Shown in pieces: positions 19,272-30,884 of a DNA stretch of 64,000 nt (position 1 is its first letter; each line of letters begins with the position of its first letter). The stretch covers positions 3,348,001 to 3,412,000 of the forward strand of contig NZ_CP072203.1 of assembly GCF_017654315.1 (NCBI RefSeq). Reading direction: 5' to 3'. This DNA is from Gordonia polyisoprenivorans. Lineage in GTDB: Bacteria > Actinomycetota > Actinomycetes > Mycobacteriales > Mycobacteriaceae. The notes under the pieces are model-generated. The model worked only from the letters and a program-made list of their open reading frames with translations, did no database searches and was not told the DNA's origin. The translations under genes and the position numbers were made by a program.

Positions 19272-20366
19272 TCAGGAGACCTTGGCGGTCTCGATGGTGA
19301 TCGGCAGCTTCGGTGAGCCGTCGTCGGCGGTGCGCTCGTAGGCACCGGTCGTCTGGTTGGGTCCGATGCCGGGGTTCACGCCGCCGGCGAACACCTTGTC
19401 GATGACCTTCATACCGTCGGGTGCGACGGTGCCGACCACCGCGTAACTCGGCGGCAGGGTGCCGTCCTGGATGAGGATGAAGAACTGCGCCGATCCACCG
19501 GAATTCGCCTCACCCTGCTGGGCGCTACCGCTGTTGGCGATCGCGACGGTCCCGCGCGGGTAGGTGACAGCCTGCTGGCCGGTCATCGGGTTGGCCTGAC
19601 CGGACGGCTTGAGATCGGTCGGCGGCTCGTCGGGGCTCGTCCAGCCGGGCTGGCCGAGACCGGTGCCGGTCGGGTCACCGCACTGCAGGACCTTCAAAGC
19701 CGCGGTCGTCATCCGGTGGCACGGGCTGTTGTCGTAGTAGCCGTGATCGGCGAGCGAGATGACCGCGCCGGTGTTGCACGGAGCGCCGGTGCGATTGAGA
19801 TCGACCGGCACGACACCCTGCGTGGTGGTCAGTGTGAGCGTGGACGTGCCGTCCTTGGCCTGCGTCTTGTCGGGCATCGGCGCGGTCTTCTGCTTGGACT
19901 CGCCGGCCTTCACCTTGTCGATCTGCTCCTGATAGAGCGCGCGCTGGGCGGGATCGGTGATCTCGGCGGGAACCGTCGTCGGGATCTGCTTGAAGTTGCT
20001 GTCCTTGGCGACGTAATCGCACGTCGTGTGCGAGGCGTTGAATCGATCGGTCTGGATCTTGTCGACGATGAAGTAGGTGGCGGTCGCGAGCACCGCGATG
20101 ACCACCACACCCGAGACCGAACCGATGAGGACCTTGCGTTTGCGCGCTGCGGCGCGTTCGCGCTCCAGCCGGTCCTCGAGCTTGCGCTTGGCGGCCTCGC
20201 GCCGTTGCTCGTTGGTCAGCGCCCGGTCGGACGTCGCCGGACCATCGGCCGCGGGATCGGAGGGATTCTTGCTCGGGTTCGGCCCCGACGGAGTCGAGGT
20301 GGCCGGGTCATCGTTGTCGGCATCGTTGTGGGCACCCGGCTTCTCGGGTTCCTTGTTGCTCGCCAC
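19272..20366 (-). CDS. ppiB: Membrane-anchored cyclophilin-type peptidyl-prolyl isomerase
   Basis: The 364-residue protein has an acidic Pro/Asn-rich N-terminus (1–50), a charged coiled-coil-like segment EQRREAAKRKLEDRLERERAAARKRK (about 53–78; split here for description), one transmembrane helix (79–101) and an extracytoplasmic linker. The cyclophilin domain occupies about 185–364, with YYDNSPCHR, GGSAQFFILIQD and YAVVGTV motifs; some active-site positions differ from canonical CypA, so activity may be modest. The GTG at 20366 has a GAGGAGGGG upstream. This matches the membrane PpiB I recall beside relA in mycobacteria. It is divergent from the MBL gene at 20607, the 240-base gap holding both promoters. 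Confidence 0.9.
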   Translation of the reverse strand: MASNKEPEKPGAHNDADNDDPATSTPSGPNPSKNPSDPAADGPATSDRALTNEQRREAAKRKLEDRLERERAAARKRKVLIGSVSGVVVIAVLATATYFIVDKIQTDRFNASHTTCDYVAKDSNFKQIPTTVPAEITDPAQRALYQEQIDKVKAGESKQKTAPMPDKTQAKDGTSTLTLTTTQGVVPVDLNRTGAPCNTGAVISLADHGYYDNSPCHRMTTAALKVLQCGDPTGTGLGQPGWTSPDEPPTDLKPSGQANPMTGQQAVTYPRGTVAIANSGSAQQGEANSGGSAQFFILIQDGTLPPSYAVVGTVAPDGMKVIDKVFAGGVNPGIGPNQTTGAYERTADDGSPKLPITIETAKVS

Positions 20367-20606
20367 GCTGTGACCCCTCCTCGGTGTGCGCTTGGTGTCG
20401 TGTGCACTCTGCTCGTCGTCCGACTCCCGCCGGACACCCCATGCAGTGTGCCAGTATCTCCTGTGAACTCGCCGCACCGGGTCGAGGACACAGCCGGGCG
20501 TGGCGAGGCCTGCGTCGACAAACGAGCTGGTACGCCGACCGTGGGCGGTGCCACTGGAGTCGACCGCGGTCGAGGCCGCCGGATTCGTATGAGACACAAT
20601 GGAGCA

Positions 20607-21338
20607 ATGCTGATCACCGGCTTCCCCGCAGGGATGTTCCAGACCAACTGCTACATCCTCGCCCCGGCGCCCGGTGGCGACGCTGTCGTCATCGATCCCG
20701 GACAGGATGCGGCGCCGATGGCGAAGAAGGTGCTGGCAGAGCACGATCTCACCCCGGTGGCGGTCCTGCTGACCCACGGTCATCTCGATCACACGTGGAC
20801 CGCGGCGGACCTCTGCGACGAATTCTCGATCCCGGCCTACATCCACCCCGAGGACCGGTCGATGCTCGCCGACCCGGGCATCGGCCTCGGCCACGCGCTC
20901 TCCTCGGTGATCGGGTCGCTGCAGTTCCGGGAGCCGGACAAGGTGATCGACTTCGTCGACGGCGAGACGGTGGAGATCGCCGGACTGCGCCTGGCCGTCG
21001 ACCACGCACCGGGTCACACCCAGGGCTCGGTGTTGCTGACCCTCGACGTGCCGATCGACGAGAGCGGTGCCGGTGACACCGTCCCGGTGTGTTTCTCCGG
21101 TGACGTATTGTTCTCCGGGTCCATCGGCCGCACCGATCTGCCCGGGGGCAACCACCAGCAACTGCTCGACTCCATCGCCGCCCGGCTGCTGACCCGCACC
21201 GACGACACACAGGTGCTCCCCGGACACGGACCGCAGACCTCGATCGGCGCCGAACGTGCGAGCAATCCGTTCCTCGTCGGTCTCGCCGGTGACGCCGAGG
21301 GCGCCGGCACCGTGAAGAAGGGACGAATGGGCCTGTGA
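20607..21338 (+). CDS. MBL-fold metallo-hydrolase, glyoxalase II-like
   Basis: The 243-residue protein has the metallo-beta-lactamase fold with the binuclear metal motif THGHLDH (H57, H59, D61, H62), the later histidine in [11 protein letters not shown] and the aspartate in [16 protein letters not shown], and a terminal [13 protein letters not shown]. This is the signature of the glyoxalase II/persulfide-dioxygenase-like branch; the substrate (hydroxyacyl-thiol, mycothiol adduct or other) cannot be read from sequence. The ATG at 20607 matches the remembered N-terminus MLITGFPAG; an in-frame ATG at 20589 adds six residues. It overlaps hisS by four bases, the same pairing as in mycobacteria. 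Confidence 0.9.
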   Translation: MLITGFPAGMFQTNCYILAPAPGGDAVVIDPGQDAAPMAKKVLAEHDLTPVAVLLTHGHLDHTWTAADLCDEFSIPAYIHPEDRSMLADPGIGLGHALSSVIGSLQFREPDKVIDFVDGETVEIAGLRLAVDHAPGHTQGSVLLTLDVPIDESGAGDTVPVCFSGDVLFSGSIGRTDLPGGNHQQLLDSIAARLLTRTDDTQVLPGHGPQTSIGAERASNPFLVGLAGDAEGAGTVKKGRMGL

Positions 21339-22600
21339 CCAACGATTTCGCCGCACCTCGGGGTATCCCGGATTACTACCCGCCGGCCTCCGCCGACTTC
21401 CGCAAGGTGCGCGACACGCTCACCGAGGCGGCGCGGCGCGCGGGTTACGGCCACATCGAGTTGCCCGCCTTCGAGGACACCGCGTTGTTCGCGCGCGGGG
21501 TGGGTGAGTCCACCGACGTCGTCAGCAAGGAGATGTACACCTTCGCCGACCGCGGTGGCCGCTCGGTCACGCTGCGCCCGGAGGGCACCGCCGGTGTGAT
21601 GCGCGCGGTCATCCAACACGGCCTCGACCGTGGTCAGCTGCCGGTCAAACTCTGCTATGCGGGTCCGTTCTTCCGGTACGAGAAGCCGCAGACCGGTCGT
21701 TATCGCCAGCTGCAGCAGGTCGGCGTGGAGGCCATCGGCGTCGACGATCCGGCTCTCGACGCGGAGGTCATCGCGATCGCCGACGAGGGCTATCGACGCC
21801 TCGGGCTCAGCGGCTTCCGACTGGAAATCACCTCCCTCGGCGACGACGAGAGCCGACCCCGGTATCGGGAAGCGTTGCAGCAGTTCCTCTTCGGGCTCGA
21901 CCTCGACGAGCCGACCCGTCAACGCGCCGAGATCAATCCGCTGCGTGTGCTCGACGACAAACGCCCCGAGATCAAGGCCGCCACCGCCGGCGCGCCGCTG
22001 CTGCTGGACTATCTGAGCGACGACGCGCGGGCCCACTTCGACACGGTGCTCGCCCACCTGAACCGGCTCGGCGTGCCCTACGAGATCAATCCGCGGCTGG
22101 TACGCGGACTCGACTACTACACCAAGACCACCTTCGAATTCGTCCACGACGGACTGGGCGCGCAGTCGGGGATCGGGGGCGGCGGGCGCTACGACGGCCT
22201 CATGCAGCAGATCGGCGGTAAGCAGGATCTGTCGGGGATCGGGTTCGGGCTCGGCGTCGACCGCACGATGCTCGCCCTCGAGGCGGAGGGCGTCGCGGGT
22301 GCCGACGCCGCGCGCGTCGAGGTCTTCGGGGTTCCGCTCGGCGCCGACGCGAAAGCCGAATTGGTATCCGTCGCAGGGACACTGCGGGCCGCGGGGATCA
22401 GCGTCGATCTCGCCTACGGCGATCGCGGCCTCAAGGGTGCGATGAAGGCCGCCGACCGGTCGGGCGCACGGCTCGCACTCGTCCTCGGTGATCGTGAACT
22501 CGCCGAGCGCACCATCGAGATCAAGAACCTGGCAACCGGCGACCAGCATCGGGCCTCGCTCGACGGTCTCGTCGACGAGGTGCGGGGTCTGCTGGGCTGA
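21335..22600 (+). CDS. hisS: Histidyl-tRNA synthetase
   Basis: HisRS (421 aa) charges tRNA-His. Class II motifs are present: GIPDYYPP at the start, motif 2 in [19 protein letters not shown], the HisA motif [13 protein letters not shown], the HisB region GGGGRYDGL and motif 3 in [13 protein letters not shown]. The anticodon-binding domain covers about 325–421. The GTG at 21335 lies in a GTGA overlap with the MBL gene. Confidence 0.97.
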   Translation: MTNDFAAPRGIPDYYPPASADFRKVRDTLTEAARRAGYGHIELPAFEDTALFARGVGESTDVVSKEMYTFADRGGRSVTLRPEGTAGVMRAVIQHGLDRGQLPVKLCYAGPFFRYEKPQTGRYRQLQQVGVEAIGVDDPALDAEVIAIADEGYRRLGLSGFRLEITSLGDDESRPRYREALQQFLFGLDLDEPTRQRAEINPLRVLDDKRPEIKAATAGAPLLLDYLSDDARAHFDTVLAHLNRLGVPYEINPRLVRGLDYYTKTTFEFVHDGLGAQSGIGGGGRYDGLMQQIGGKQDLSGIGFGLGVDRTMLALEAEGVAGADAARVEVFGVPLGADAKAELVSVAGTLRAAGISVDLAYGDRGLKGAMKAADRSGARLALVLGDRELAERTIEIKNLATGDQHRASLDGLVDEVRGLLG

Positions 22601-22608
22601 GGCGCACG

Positions 22609-22661
22609 CCGATCCGTATGACATTTCCCCCGGAAACCGGAGGAAATGTCATACGGATCGG
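22609..22661. terminator. Long perfect hairpin between convergent hisS and DUF885 gene
   Basis: A 20-bp perfect inverted repeat (22609–22628 with 22642–22661; left arm CCGATCCGTATGACATTTCC) surrounds a 13-base loop that itself contains a CCGG-AAA-CCGG pairing. It fills the gap between the hisS stop (22600) and the minus-strand stop at 22664 and is most simply a bidirectional terminator. It is longer and less GC-rich than the other hairpins in the window. Confidence 0.75.
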
Positions 22662-22663
22662 TC

Positions 22664-24319
22664 TCATTCCGCCCGGCTCATCCGATCGGCGAGGACGTCC
22701 AGGCTCACCCCACCGAGCGCCAGCGCACGGGTGTGGAACTCCTTGAGCGTCCACCCCGGATGCGCGGCGAGGGCGGCGTCGCGGGTCTGTTCCCAGACCC
22801 GTTGTCCCAGTGCGTAGGACGGCGCCTGGCCGGGCCAGCCCAGGTAGCGGTCGAGTTCGAAGCGCAGCACCGCCCGGTCCATGGCCACCGACGAGGTGAG
22901 AAACGTCCAGGCCTTCTCGGCGTCCCAGATGCCGCCGCCCACCGACTCGGGGGCACGCAATCGGCAGTGCACGCCGATGTCGACGACGACGCGTGCCGCG
23001 CGCAGCCGCTGCGAATCCAGCATGCCCATCCGGTCGCCCGGGTCGTCGAGCCAGCCCAGTTCGGCCATCAGGCGTTCGGCGTAGAGCGCCCAGCCCTCGC
23101 CGTGCCCGGAGGTGAACGACGCCAGTTTGCGCCACGAGTTGAGGTCGTCGTCGACGATCGCCGACCCCAGCTGGAGGTGATGGCCGGGCACACCCTCGTG
23201 GTAGACGGTGGTCTTCTCCTGCCACGTGTGAAACACGGTCTGCCCCGGGGGAACCGCCCACCACATGCGGCCCGGCCGACTCAGGTCTGCGGTGGGCTGG
23301 GTGTAGTAGATGATCCCGGTCGACGACGGCGCGAGCCGGCATTCCAGACGGGTCAGGCGGGCCGGGATGTCGAAGTGGGTGCCGGCCAGTCCGTCGACCG
23401 CGGCGTCGGAGGTCGCCTGCATCCAGTCGACGAACGCCTGCTTGTCGTGGATCTGATACCGCGCATCGGCATCGAGTGCGGCCAGGGCATCGGCGACCGC
23501 CCCTCCGGGTACCAGCTGCGCGGCGATGGCCTGCTGTTCGGCGACGATCTCGCGCAAATGGGCCAGACCCCAGTCGTAGGCCTCCTCGGGATCGGCGTCG
23601 GCACCGAGGTAGTGCGGCAGATGCAGCAGATACCGATCCCGGCCGACGGCGTCGTCATGGACGGCGTCGGGCGCCACCCGGGTGCGCAGGTGGGCGGCGA
23701 ACTCGGCGAAGGCCGAACCCGCTGCGGTGGTGGCGGATTCGAGGTCGGCGGCCAATCCGGGGTCGGCGACGATGGTCCCGGTGTTCGCCGAGATCGCGGC
23801 GAGGGCCTGATCTGCCTGTGCGGCAACGAGTTCCACCTGCCGGCGGGCGAACGGCGGGCCGGCTGTGCGTCGTTGTTCGACGCCGGCGATCGCGGTGGCC
23901 AGAGCGTCCGGGATCGCCGCGATCCGGCGCACCATCGTCTCCCGCCCCGTCGGCGAGTCGACGTCCATCAGATCGAAGATGTCGCGGATCGCCTGCAGCG
24001 GGGAGGCGATGACGTTGCAGACACCGGTCAGCTCTCCCGCATCGGCGAGGGCGAGCTCGCGGCGCAGCGACGCCGTCATCGTCGCGACGGTCACCCGGTC
24101 GACGTCGTCGGACACCTCGGCGGCGCCGAGCGCGGCCAGCGTTGCCCGGGCGTGGTCGGCGCGGGTGGCGACGGCGTCGGGGGAGAAGTCGGTGAGTCGG
24201 TCGGCCGCGGCGTCATCGATCCCGAGTTCGGTGGCCAGGATCGGGTCGTCGGCGGCCATCGTGCGCAGATGGGCGTCGGCGATCGCGTCGACGGCGGTGC
24301 TGGTGCGTGCGGGTGGCAT
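22664..24319 (-). CDS. DUF885 family protein, probable zinc-dependent peptidase
   Basis: The 551-residue protein belongs to the DUF885 family. Its core motif YHEGVPGHHLQ supplies an HE-xxx-GHH metal site (H374, E375, H380, H381), followed by a downstream SGHGEGWALYAERLMAELG where a glutamate completes the gluzincin-like pattern. No signal peptide is present, so it is cytosolic. Bacterial members are thought to be carboxypeptidase-like, but substrates are largely undefined. The ATG at 24319 overlaps the upstream metallopeptidase stop by one base (TGATG), so the two zinc peptidases form a coupled minus-strand pair. Confidence 0.85.
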   Translation of the reverse strand: MPPARTSTAVDAIADAHLRTMAADDPILATELGIDDAAADRLTDFSPDAVATRADHARATLAALGAAEVSDDVDRVTVATMTASLRRELALADAGELTGVCNVIASPLQAIRDIFDLMDVDSPTGRETMVRRIAAIPDALATAIAGVEQRRTAGPPFARRQVELVAAQADQALAAISANTGTIVADPGLAADLESATTAAGSAFAEFAAHLRTRVAPDAVHDDAVGRDRYLLHLPHYLGADADPEEAYDWGLAHLREIVAEQQAIAAQLVPGGAVADALAALDADARYQIHDKQAFVDWMQATSDAAVDGLAGTHFDIPARLTRLECRLAPSSTGIIYYTQPTADLSRPGRMWWAVPPGQTVFHTWQEKTTVYHEGVPGHHLQLGSAIVDDDLNSWRKLASFTSGHGEGWALYAERLMAELGWLDDPGDRMGMLDSQRLRAARVVVDIGVHCRLRAPESVGGGIWDAEKAWTFLTSSVAMDRAVLRFELDRYLGWPGQAPSYALGQRVWEQTRDAALAAHPGWTLKEFHTRALALGGVSLDVLADRMSRAE

Positions 24320-25194
24320 CACAGGTCGTTGGTGGCGAAGGTGTCGCAGCGCTTGGGGTCGCCGCCCTGATAGCCGATGGTGAACCACCGGGCCCGCTGC
24401 TGCGCCGACCCGTGCGTCCAGCCCTCCGGGTTGGAGTTGGCGCCCTGGATGGTGTCGTCACCGATGGCCTTGGCGGTCTGGATGACCCCGGCGATGTCCT
24501 GCTGGGTCAGTTGCTGCAACCGATTGTCGTATCCCTCGTCACTGGCGTGATGCGCCCACACCCCGGCCAGGCAGTCGGCCTGCAGTTCGACGCGCACCGA
24601 TCCCGACAGCGGTCCCTGCGAACCGAGTTGCTGGCCCTTGCGCAGCGCCCCGGTCAGATTCTGTACGTGATGGCCGTACTCGTGGGCCACGACGTACTCC
24701 TGCGCCAGGGCGCCGTTGCTGCCACCCATCTGGACGAGGGTGTCGAAGAAATCCGGGTCGAAGTAGGCGGTCTTGTCCGCGGGACAATAGAACGGGCCGG
24801 TCGCCGAGGTCGCCGCACCGCACGCGGTGTTCACCGACCCGCTGAAGATGGTGGTCTTCGGCGGCGTGTAGTTCGACATCAGTGTCGGCCAGACGTGGTC
24901 GAGACTGTTGGTGGTGGCCACGATCCGGCAGATCGCGTCACCCTGATTGGCCATCTCCACGGTGCAGGTCCGGATGTGCTCGTCGATCACCGACGACGAG
25001 GCCGAGTTGGAGCTTCCGGTTCCGGTGGTCCCGCCGCCCATGATGTCTCCCGGGTTGACCCCGAACAACAACGCCACGATGGTGATGATCAGGCCGGCAC
25101 CGCCGCCGAGCGCGATCCGCCCGGCGCCGCCACCGCCACCTCCGCCGCCGGAGACGTTCCCGGTGTCGAGCGGCCCGCTGCCCTGAAAAGTCAT
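24319..25194 (-). CDS. YpfJ/KPN_02809-type neutral zinc metallopeptidase
   Basis: The 291-residue protein has a Gly-rich N-terminus (GGGGGGGGAGRI) followed by one membrane-spanning helix (IALGGGAGLIITIVALLFGV). The large extracytoplasmic domain carries the zincin motif VVAHEYGHHVQN (H171, E172, H175) and a downstream RVELQADCLAGVWAHH that supplies the third ligand. These features define the putative neutral zinc metallopeptidase family. The ATG at 25194 is chosen; a GTG two codons upstream is possible. Its substrate is unknown. It is divergent from aspS. Confidence 0.88.
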   Translation of the reverse strand: MTFQGSGPLDTGNVSGGGGGGGGAGRIALGGGAGLIITIVALLFGVNPGDIMGGGTTGTGSSNSASSSVIDEHIRTCTVEMANQGDAICRIVATTNSLDHVWPTLMSNYTPPKTTIFSGSVNTACGAATSATGPFYCPADKTAYFDPDFFDTLVQMGGSNGALAQEYVVAHEYGHHVQNLTGALRKGQQLGSQGPLSGSVRVELQADCLAGVWAHHASDEGYDNRLQQLTQQDIAGVIQTAKAIGDDTIQGANSNPEGWTHGSAQQRARWFTIGYQGGDPKRCDTFATNDL

Positions 25195-25310
25195 GGCCAC
25201 AGCGTAACGAGACGAACCACCCGGATCGGGTCGAACAGTTCGAGACTCGCCGACGCGCAGCCGTGCGCGACAACCGCCCGGGCGGTGGCCGCCAGCGTGC
25301 GGTGGACGCC

Positions 25311-25316
25311 TACGAT
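25311..25316 (+). promoter_or_regulatory. Possible -10 element of aspS (TACGAT)
   Basis: TACGAT fits the TANNNT pattern and lies 59 bases before the aspS GTG in the divergent gap. No -35 is recognisable. Low weight. Confidence 0.3.
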
Positions 25317-25374
25317 TGTCACGGGCCGACGCGCCCACCGTTCTCGACGTCTCCACCCCTGAGGAAGGACCTTC

Positions 25375-27213
<1,839 letters not shown>

Positions 27214-27219
27214 CCGCCG

Positions 27220-27256
27220 ACCCCGGCGGCCGCCCATCCGGAGTGGCCGTCGGGGT
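27220..27256 (+). terminator. Hairpin terminator after aspS
   Basis: A 12-bp stem, ACCCCGGCGGCC (27220–27231) with GGCCGTCGGGGT (27245–27256), contains one G·U pair and a 13-base loop. It starts just after the aspS stop. No U-tract follows. Confidence 0.7.
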
Positions 27257-27386
27257 GAGCCCGATCGCACGACGGGCGCACAGGTCACATCTGTGATGTG
27301 ATTTTCCGCAGGCGGGACCCGCGGTTCACGGACACCTGTGGCGCCCGCACCCGCGCCGAGGTGACGTGAAAGGTAGGTGGGCTGCT

Positions 27387-30300
27387 GTGACCATCAAGGT
27401 CGCGCTGGAACATCGCACGAGCTACGCCTTCGACCGGCCGGTGAAGATCTTCCCGCACGTGGTCCGGCTGCGGCCGGCACCGCATTCGCGGACGCCGATC
27501 GAGGCCTACTCGTTGAAGGTCGAACCGGGTGAGCACTTCCTCAACTGGCAGCAGGACGCGTTCAGCAATTACCTTGCGCGACTGGTGTTCCCGGAGCCGT
27601 CGACGTCGTTGACGATCACCGTCAGCCTGCTCGCCGATTTGACCGCGATCAATCCGTTCGACTTCTTCATCGAGGATTGGGCCGAGCACTACGGATTCGA
27701 CTACCCCGAGGATCTGAAAGAAGACCTCGAGGCCTACCTGCGGCCGGTCGGGGTCACCGAGGGTGAATTCGCCGGCGCGCCCGTCCATCCGGCGATCGCC
27801 GAGTTCGCCGCCGCGCACCGGCCCACCTCGAGGATCCGGGTGATCGATTTCCTCGTCGGGCTGAACCAGGCGGTGCAGCAGGCCGTCGGCTACACGGTAC
27901 GTCTCGAGCAGGGCGTGCAGAGCCCCGAGTACACCCTGTCCAGCGCGATCGGATCGTGCCGCGACTCGGCGTGGCTGCTCGTGGCGCTGCTGCGCGAACT
28001 GGGGCTCGCCGCCCGATTCGTCTCCGGCTATCTCGTCCAGTTGACCTCCGACATCCGGTCGCTGGACGGACCGTCGGGCCCCGACGCCGATTTCACCGAC
28101 CTGCACGCGTGGACCGAGGTGTATCTGCCCGGCGCCGGGTGGGTCGGCATGGATCCGACATCGGGACTGTTCGCGGGGGAGGGACACATCCCGCTCGCGG
28201 CGACCCCGAGTCCCGGTGCCGCCGCACCCATCACCGGATCGACCGGTCCCTGCCACGCCACCCTGGACTTCTCCAACACGGTCACGCGATTTCACGAGGA
28301 CCCGCGGGTCACGTTGCCCTACACGGCCTCCCAGTGGGATCGGGTCTGTGAACTCGGTGCCCGCGTGGACGCGACGATGGCCGAGAACGACGTCCGGCTC
28401 ACCATGGGTGGCGAACCGACCTTCGTCTCCATCGACAAACAGACCGATCCGGAGTGGACCACCGCCGCCGACGGCCCGCACAAACGACTACTCGCCTCCG
28501 ACCTCGCCGAGCGCCTGCACCGCGACTACGCCCCGACCGGGCTGGTCCAGCGCAGCCAGGGCAAGTGGTATCCCGGAGAGCCCTTGCCGCGCTGGCAGAT
28601 CGCGATCATGTGGCGCACCGACGGGCAGCCGATCTGGGATCGGCCGGAGCTGCTCGCCGATCCGTGGTCGAGCCCCGCGCGCGCCGCCGAGTCCATGGCC
28701 ATCGAGACCGCGGGCCCGGTGCCCACCGCCGAGGGTGCCGAACGCGCCCAGAAGTTGTTGCTGACCTTCGCTTCCCGTCTGGGCGTGCCTTCGTCGCAGG
28801 TGATGCCGGCCTTCGAGGATCCGTTGGTCCGCATGCGCGAACTCGCCGCGCTGCCACCGGGTGACCCGGGAACCGACCCCACAACGCCCACCGCACGCGC
28901 CTTCGCGCGAGCCGAGGCCGCCGTCGAGATCGACGACCCGGAGACCGACCTCGAACCGCCCGCCGACTCGACCGCCGCGCGCCGGGAACTGCTCGACCGG
29001 CTCGACGCCAACGTCGTGCACCCGACGGCGTATGTGTTGCCGCTGAGCCGATCCGAGGACGAAACCGCCTGGCACAGCGCGCGGTGGACCACCCGACGCG
29101 GCCGTCTGGTTCTGACCGCGGGCACCTCCCCGGCGGGACTGCGGCTGCCGCTGAACTCGCTGTCGTGGGGGCCGGCTCCCGCGGTGTTCGTGTCCGATCC
29201 GTCGGCGCCTCATGAAGCGTTGCCCGACAAGGCCTCCGACGACCTGGGCTTCACCGTGCTGGAGATGGACCCGGCGCAGTTCGTGCCGCGTACCGCGGTG
29301 GTGGCCGAACAGCGCGGTGAGACCCTGTTCGTGTTCATCCCCCCGACCGCGGCGCTCGAGGAATACCTCGCGATCATCGAGATGATCGCCGACGCCGCCG
29401 AGGCGACCGGCACCGCCGTGGTCATCGAGGGCTACGGCCCGCCCGCCGACCCGCGTCTGACCACACTGACCGTCACCCCCGATCCGGGGGTGATCGAGGT
29501 CAACATCCAGCCGACGTCGAGTTTCGCCGAACAATCGGAGTTGTTGGAGTCGCTCTACGATCACGCGCGCCGAGCCCGGTTGGGCACCGAGACCTTCGAC
29601 CTCGACGGCTCGCACGGCGGTACCGGCGGCGGCAACCACATCACACTCGGCGGTCCCACGCCGGCGGATTCGCCGTTGTTGCGCCGCCCGGACCTGCTGG
29701 TGTCGATGTTGACCTACTGGCAGCGCCATCCGGCCCTGTCATATCTGTTCAGCGGCAAGTTCATCGGCACAACCTCGCAGGCGCCGCGGGCGGACGAGGG
29801 GCGCGAATCGGCGCTCTACGAACTCGAGATCGCCTTCGCCGAGATCGATCGGCTCGCCGAGAAGACACCGGTCCCGGTCAAACACGCCAAGGGCGAGCCG
29901 CACGCGCCGACGGTCGGCGTGGCGCCGAACCCGTGGGTGACCGACCGCGCCCTGCGTCATCTGCTCACCGACATCACCGGCAACACCCACCGCGCCGAAT
30001 TCTGCATCGACAAGCTCTACAGTCCCGACTCGGCGCGCGGCCGGCTCGGGCTGCTGGAATTGCGCGGATTCGAGATGCCCCCGCATCACCGGATGGCGAT
30101 GGTGCAGTCGCTGCTGGTGCGTTCGCTGGTGTCCTGGTTCTGGAAGCAGCCCTATCGGGCGCGGCTGATCCGGCACGGCGCCGATCTGCACGGCAAATAC
30201 CTGTTGCCGCACTACATCATCGCCGACATCGCGTCGGTCGCCGAGGAACTGCGCGAGGCCGGCTATCCGTTCGACACCGCGTGGCTCGACCCGTTCACCG

Positions 30301-30884
30301 AGTTCCGCTTCCCGCGACTCGGGACGGTGCAGATCCGCGATCAGGAGATCGAACTGCGGGGCGCCATCGAGCCGTGGAACACGCTCGGCGAGGAGGCCAC
30401 CGGCACCGGCACCGCACGCTATGTGGACTCCTCGATCGAGCGGGTCCAGGTACGCGTCGCCGGAGGCGACGACGATCGATACGTGTTGACCTGCAACGGT
30501 TTCCCGGTTCCCCTGCGCGGTACCGGCCGGGCCGGTGAGCGGGTGGCGGGTATCCGGTTCCGGGCCTGGCAGCCGCCGAGTGCGCTGCATCCGACGATCA
30601 GCATCGACACCCCGCTGACCTTCGATCTCGTCGACACCGTCAACGGCCGCTCGGTCGGCGGTGCCACCTATCACGTGGTGCATCCGGGCGGGCGCGCCTA
30701 CGAGCGGCCGCCGGTGAACGCGGTCGAGGCCGAATCGCGCCGTAACGGCCGGTTCGAGGCCACCGGACACACCACCGGCACCCTCGACACCGGGCTGTTG
30801 CGGGAACGGTTGGCCCGGGCCGCCATCGACGCCGGGGTCCCGGCGATCCTCGACCTACGTCGGGCACGTACAGTTCTCCGGTGA
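27387..30884 (+). CDS. Transglutaminase-like and DUF2126 (amidoligase-like) fusion protein
   Basis: This 1165-residue cytosolic protein begins with a bacterial transglutaminase N-terminal beta domain (about 1–120), then a transglutaminase/papain-like core with an apparent triad C191 (AIGSCRDSAWLL), H240 (TDLHAWTEVYLPG) and D256 (VGMDPTSG). The remaining 850 residues form the DUF2126 region, starting at VRLTMGGEPTFVSIDKQTDPEW. Later motifs, IEVNIQPTSS and SHGGTGGGNHITLGG, recall glutamine-synthetase-fold carboxylate–amine ligases. The GTG at 27387 has a Shine-Dalgarno (AAAGGTAGG) and fits the family N-terminus; the GTG at 27366 is less likely. It is coupled to the ATP-grasp gene by a GTGA overlap. 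Comparative genomics has predicted peptide-bond synthesis or protein modification for such operons, but no substrate is known to me. Confidence 0.85.
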   Translation: MTIKVALEHRTSYAFDRPVKIFPHVVRLRPAPHSRTPIEAYSLKVEPGEHFLNWQQDAFSNYLARLVFPEPSTSLTITVSLLADLTAINPFDFFIEDWAEHYGFDYPEDLKEDLEAYLRPVGVTEGEFAGAPVHPAIAEFAAAHRPTSRIRVIDFLVGLNQAVQQAVGYTVRLEQGVQSPEYTLSSAIGSCRDSAWLLVALLRELGLAARFVSGYLVQLTSDIRSLDGPSGPDADFTDLHAWTEVYLPGAGWVGMDPTSGLFAGEGHIPLAATPSPGAAAPITGSTGPCHATLDFSNTVTRFHEDPRVTLPYTASQWDRVCELGARVDATMAENDVRLTMGGEPTFVSIDKQTDPEWTTAADGPHKRLLASDLAERLHRDYAPTGLVQRSQGKWYPGEPLPRWQIAIMWRTDGQPIWDRPELLADPWSSPARAAESMAIETAGPVPTAEGAERAQKLLLTFASRLGVPSSQVMPAFEDPLVRMRELAALPPGDPGTDPTTPTARAFARAEAAVEIDDPETDLEPPADSTAARRELLDRLDANVVHPTAYVLPLSRSEDETAWHSARWTTRRGRLVLTAGTSPAGLRLPLNSLSWGPAPAVFVSDPSAPHEALPDKASDDLGFTVLEMDPAQFVPRTAVVAEQRGETLFVFIPPTAALEEYLAIIEMIADAAEATGTAVVIEGYGPPADPRLTTLTVTPDPGVIEVNIQPTSSFAEQSELLESLYDHARRARLGTETFDLDGSHGGTGGGNHITLGGPTPADSPLLRRPDLLVSMLTYWQRHPALSYLFSGKFIGTTSQAPRADEGRESALYELEIAFAEIDRLAEKTPVPVKHAKGEPHAPTVGVAPNPWVTDRALRHLLTDITGNTHRAEFCIDKLYSPDSARGRLGLLELRGFEMPPHHRMAMVQSLLVRSLVSWFWKQPYRARLIRHGADLHGKYLLPHYIIADIASVAEELREAGYPFDTAWLDPFTEFRFPRLGTVQIRDQEIELRGAIEPWNTLGEEATGTGTARYVDSSIERVQVRVAGGDDDRYVLTCNGFPVPLRGTGRAGERVAGIRFRAWQPPSALHPTISIDTPLTFDLVDTVNGRSVGGATYHVVHPGGRAYERPPVNAVEAESRRNGRFEATGHTTGTLDTGLLRERLARAAIDAGVPAILDLRRARTVLR

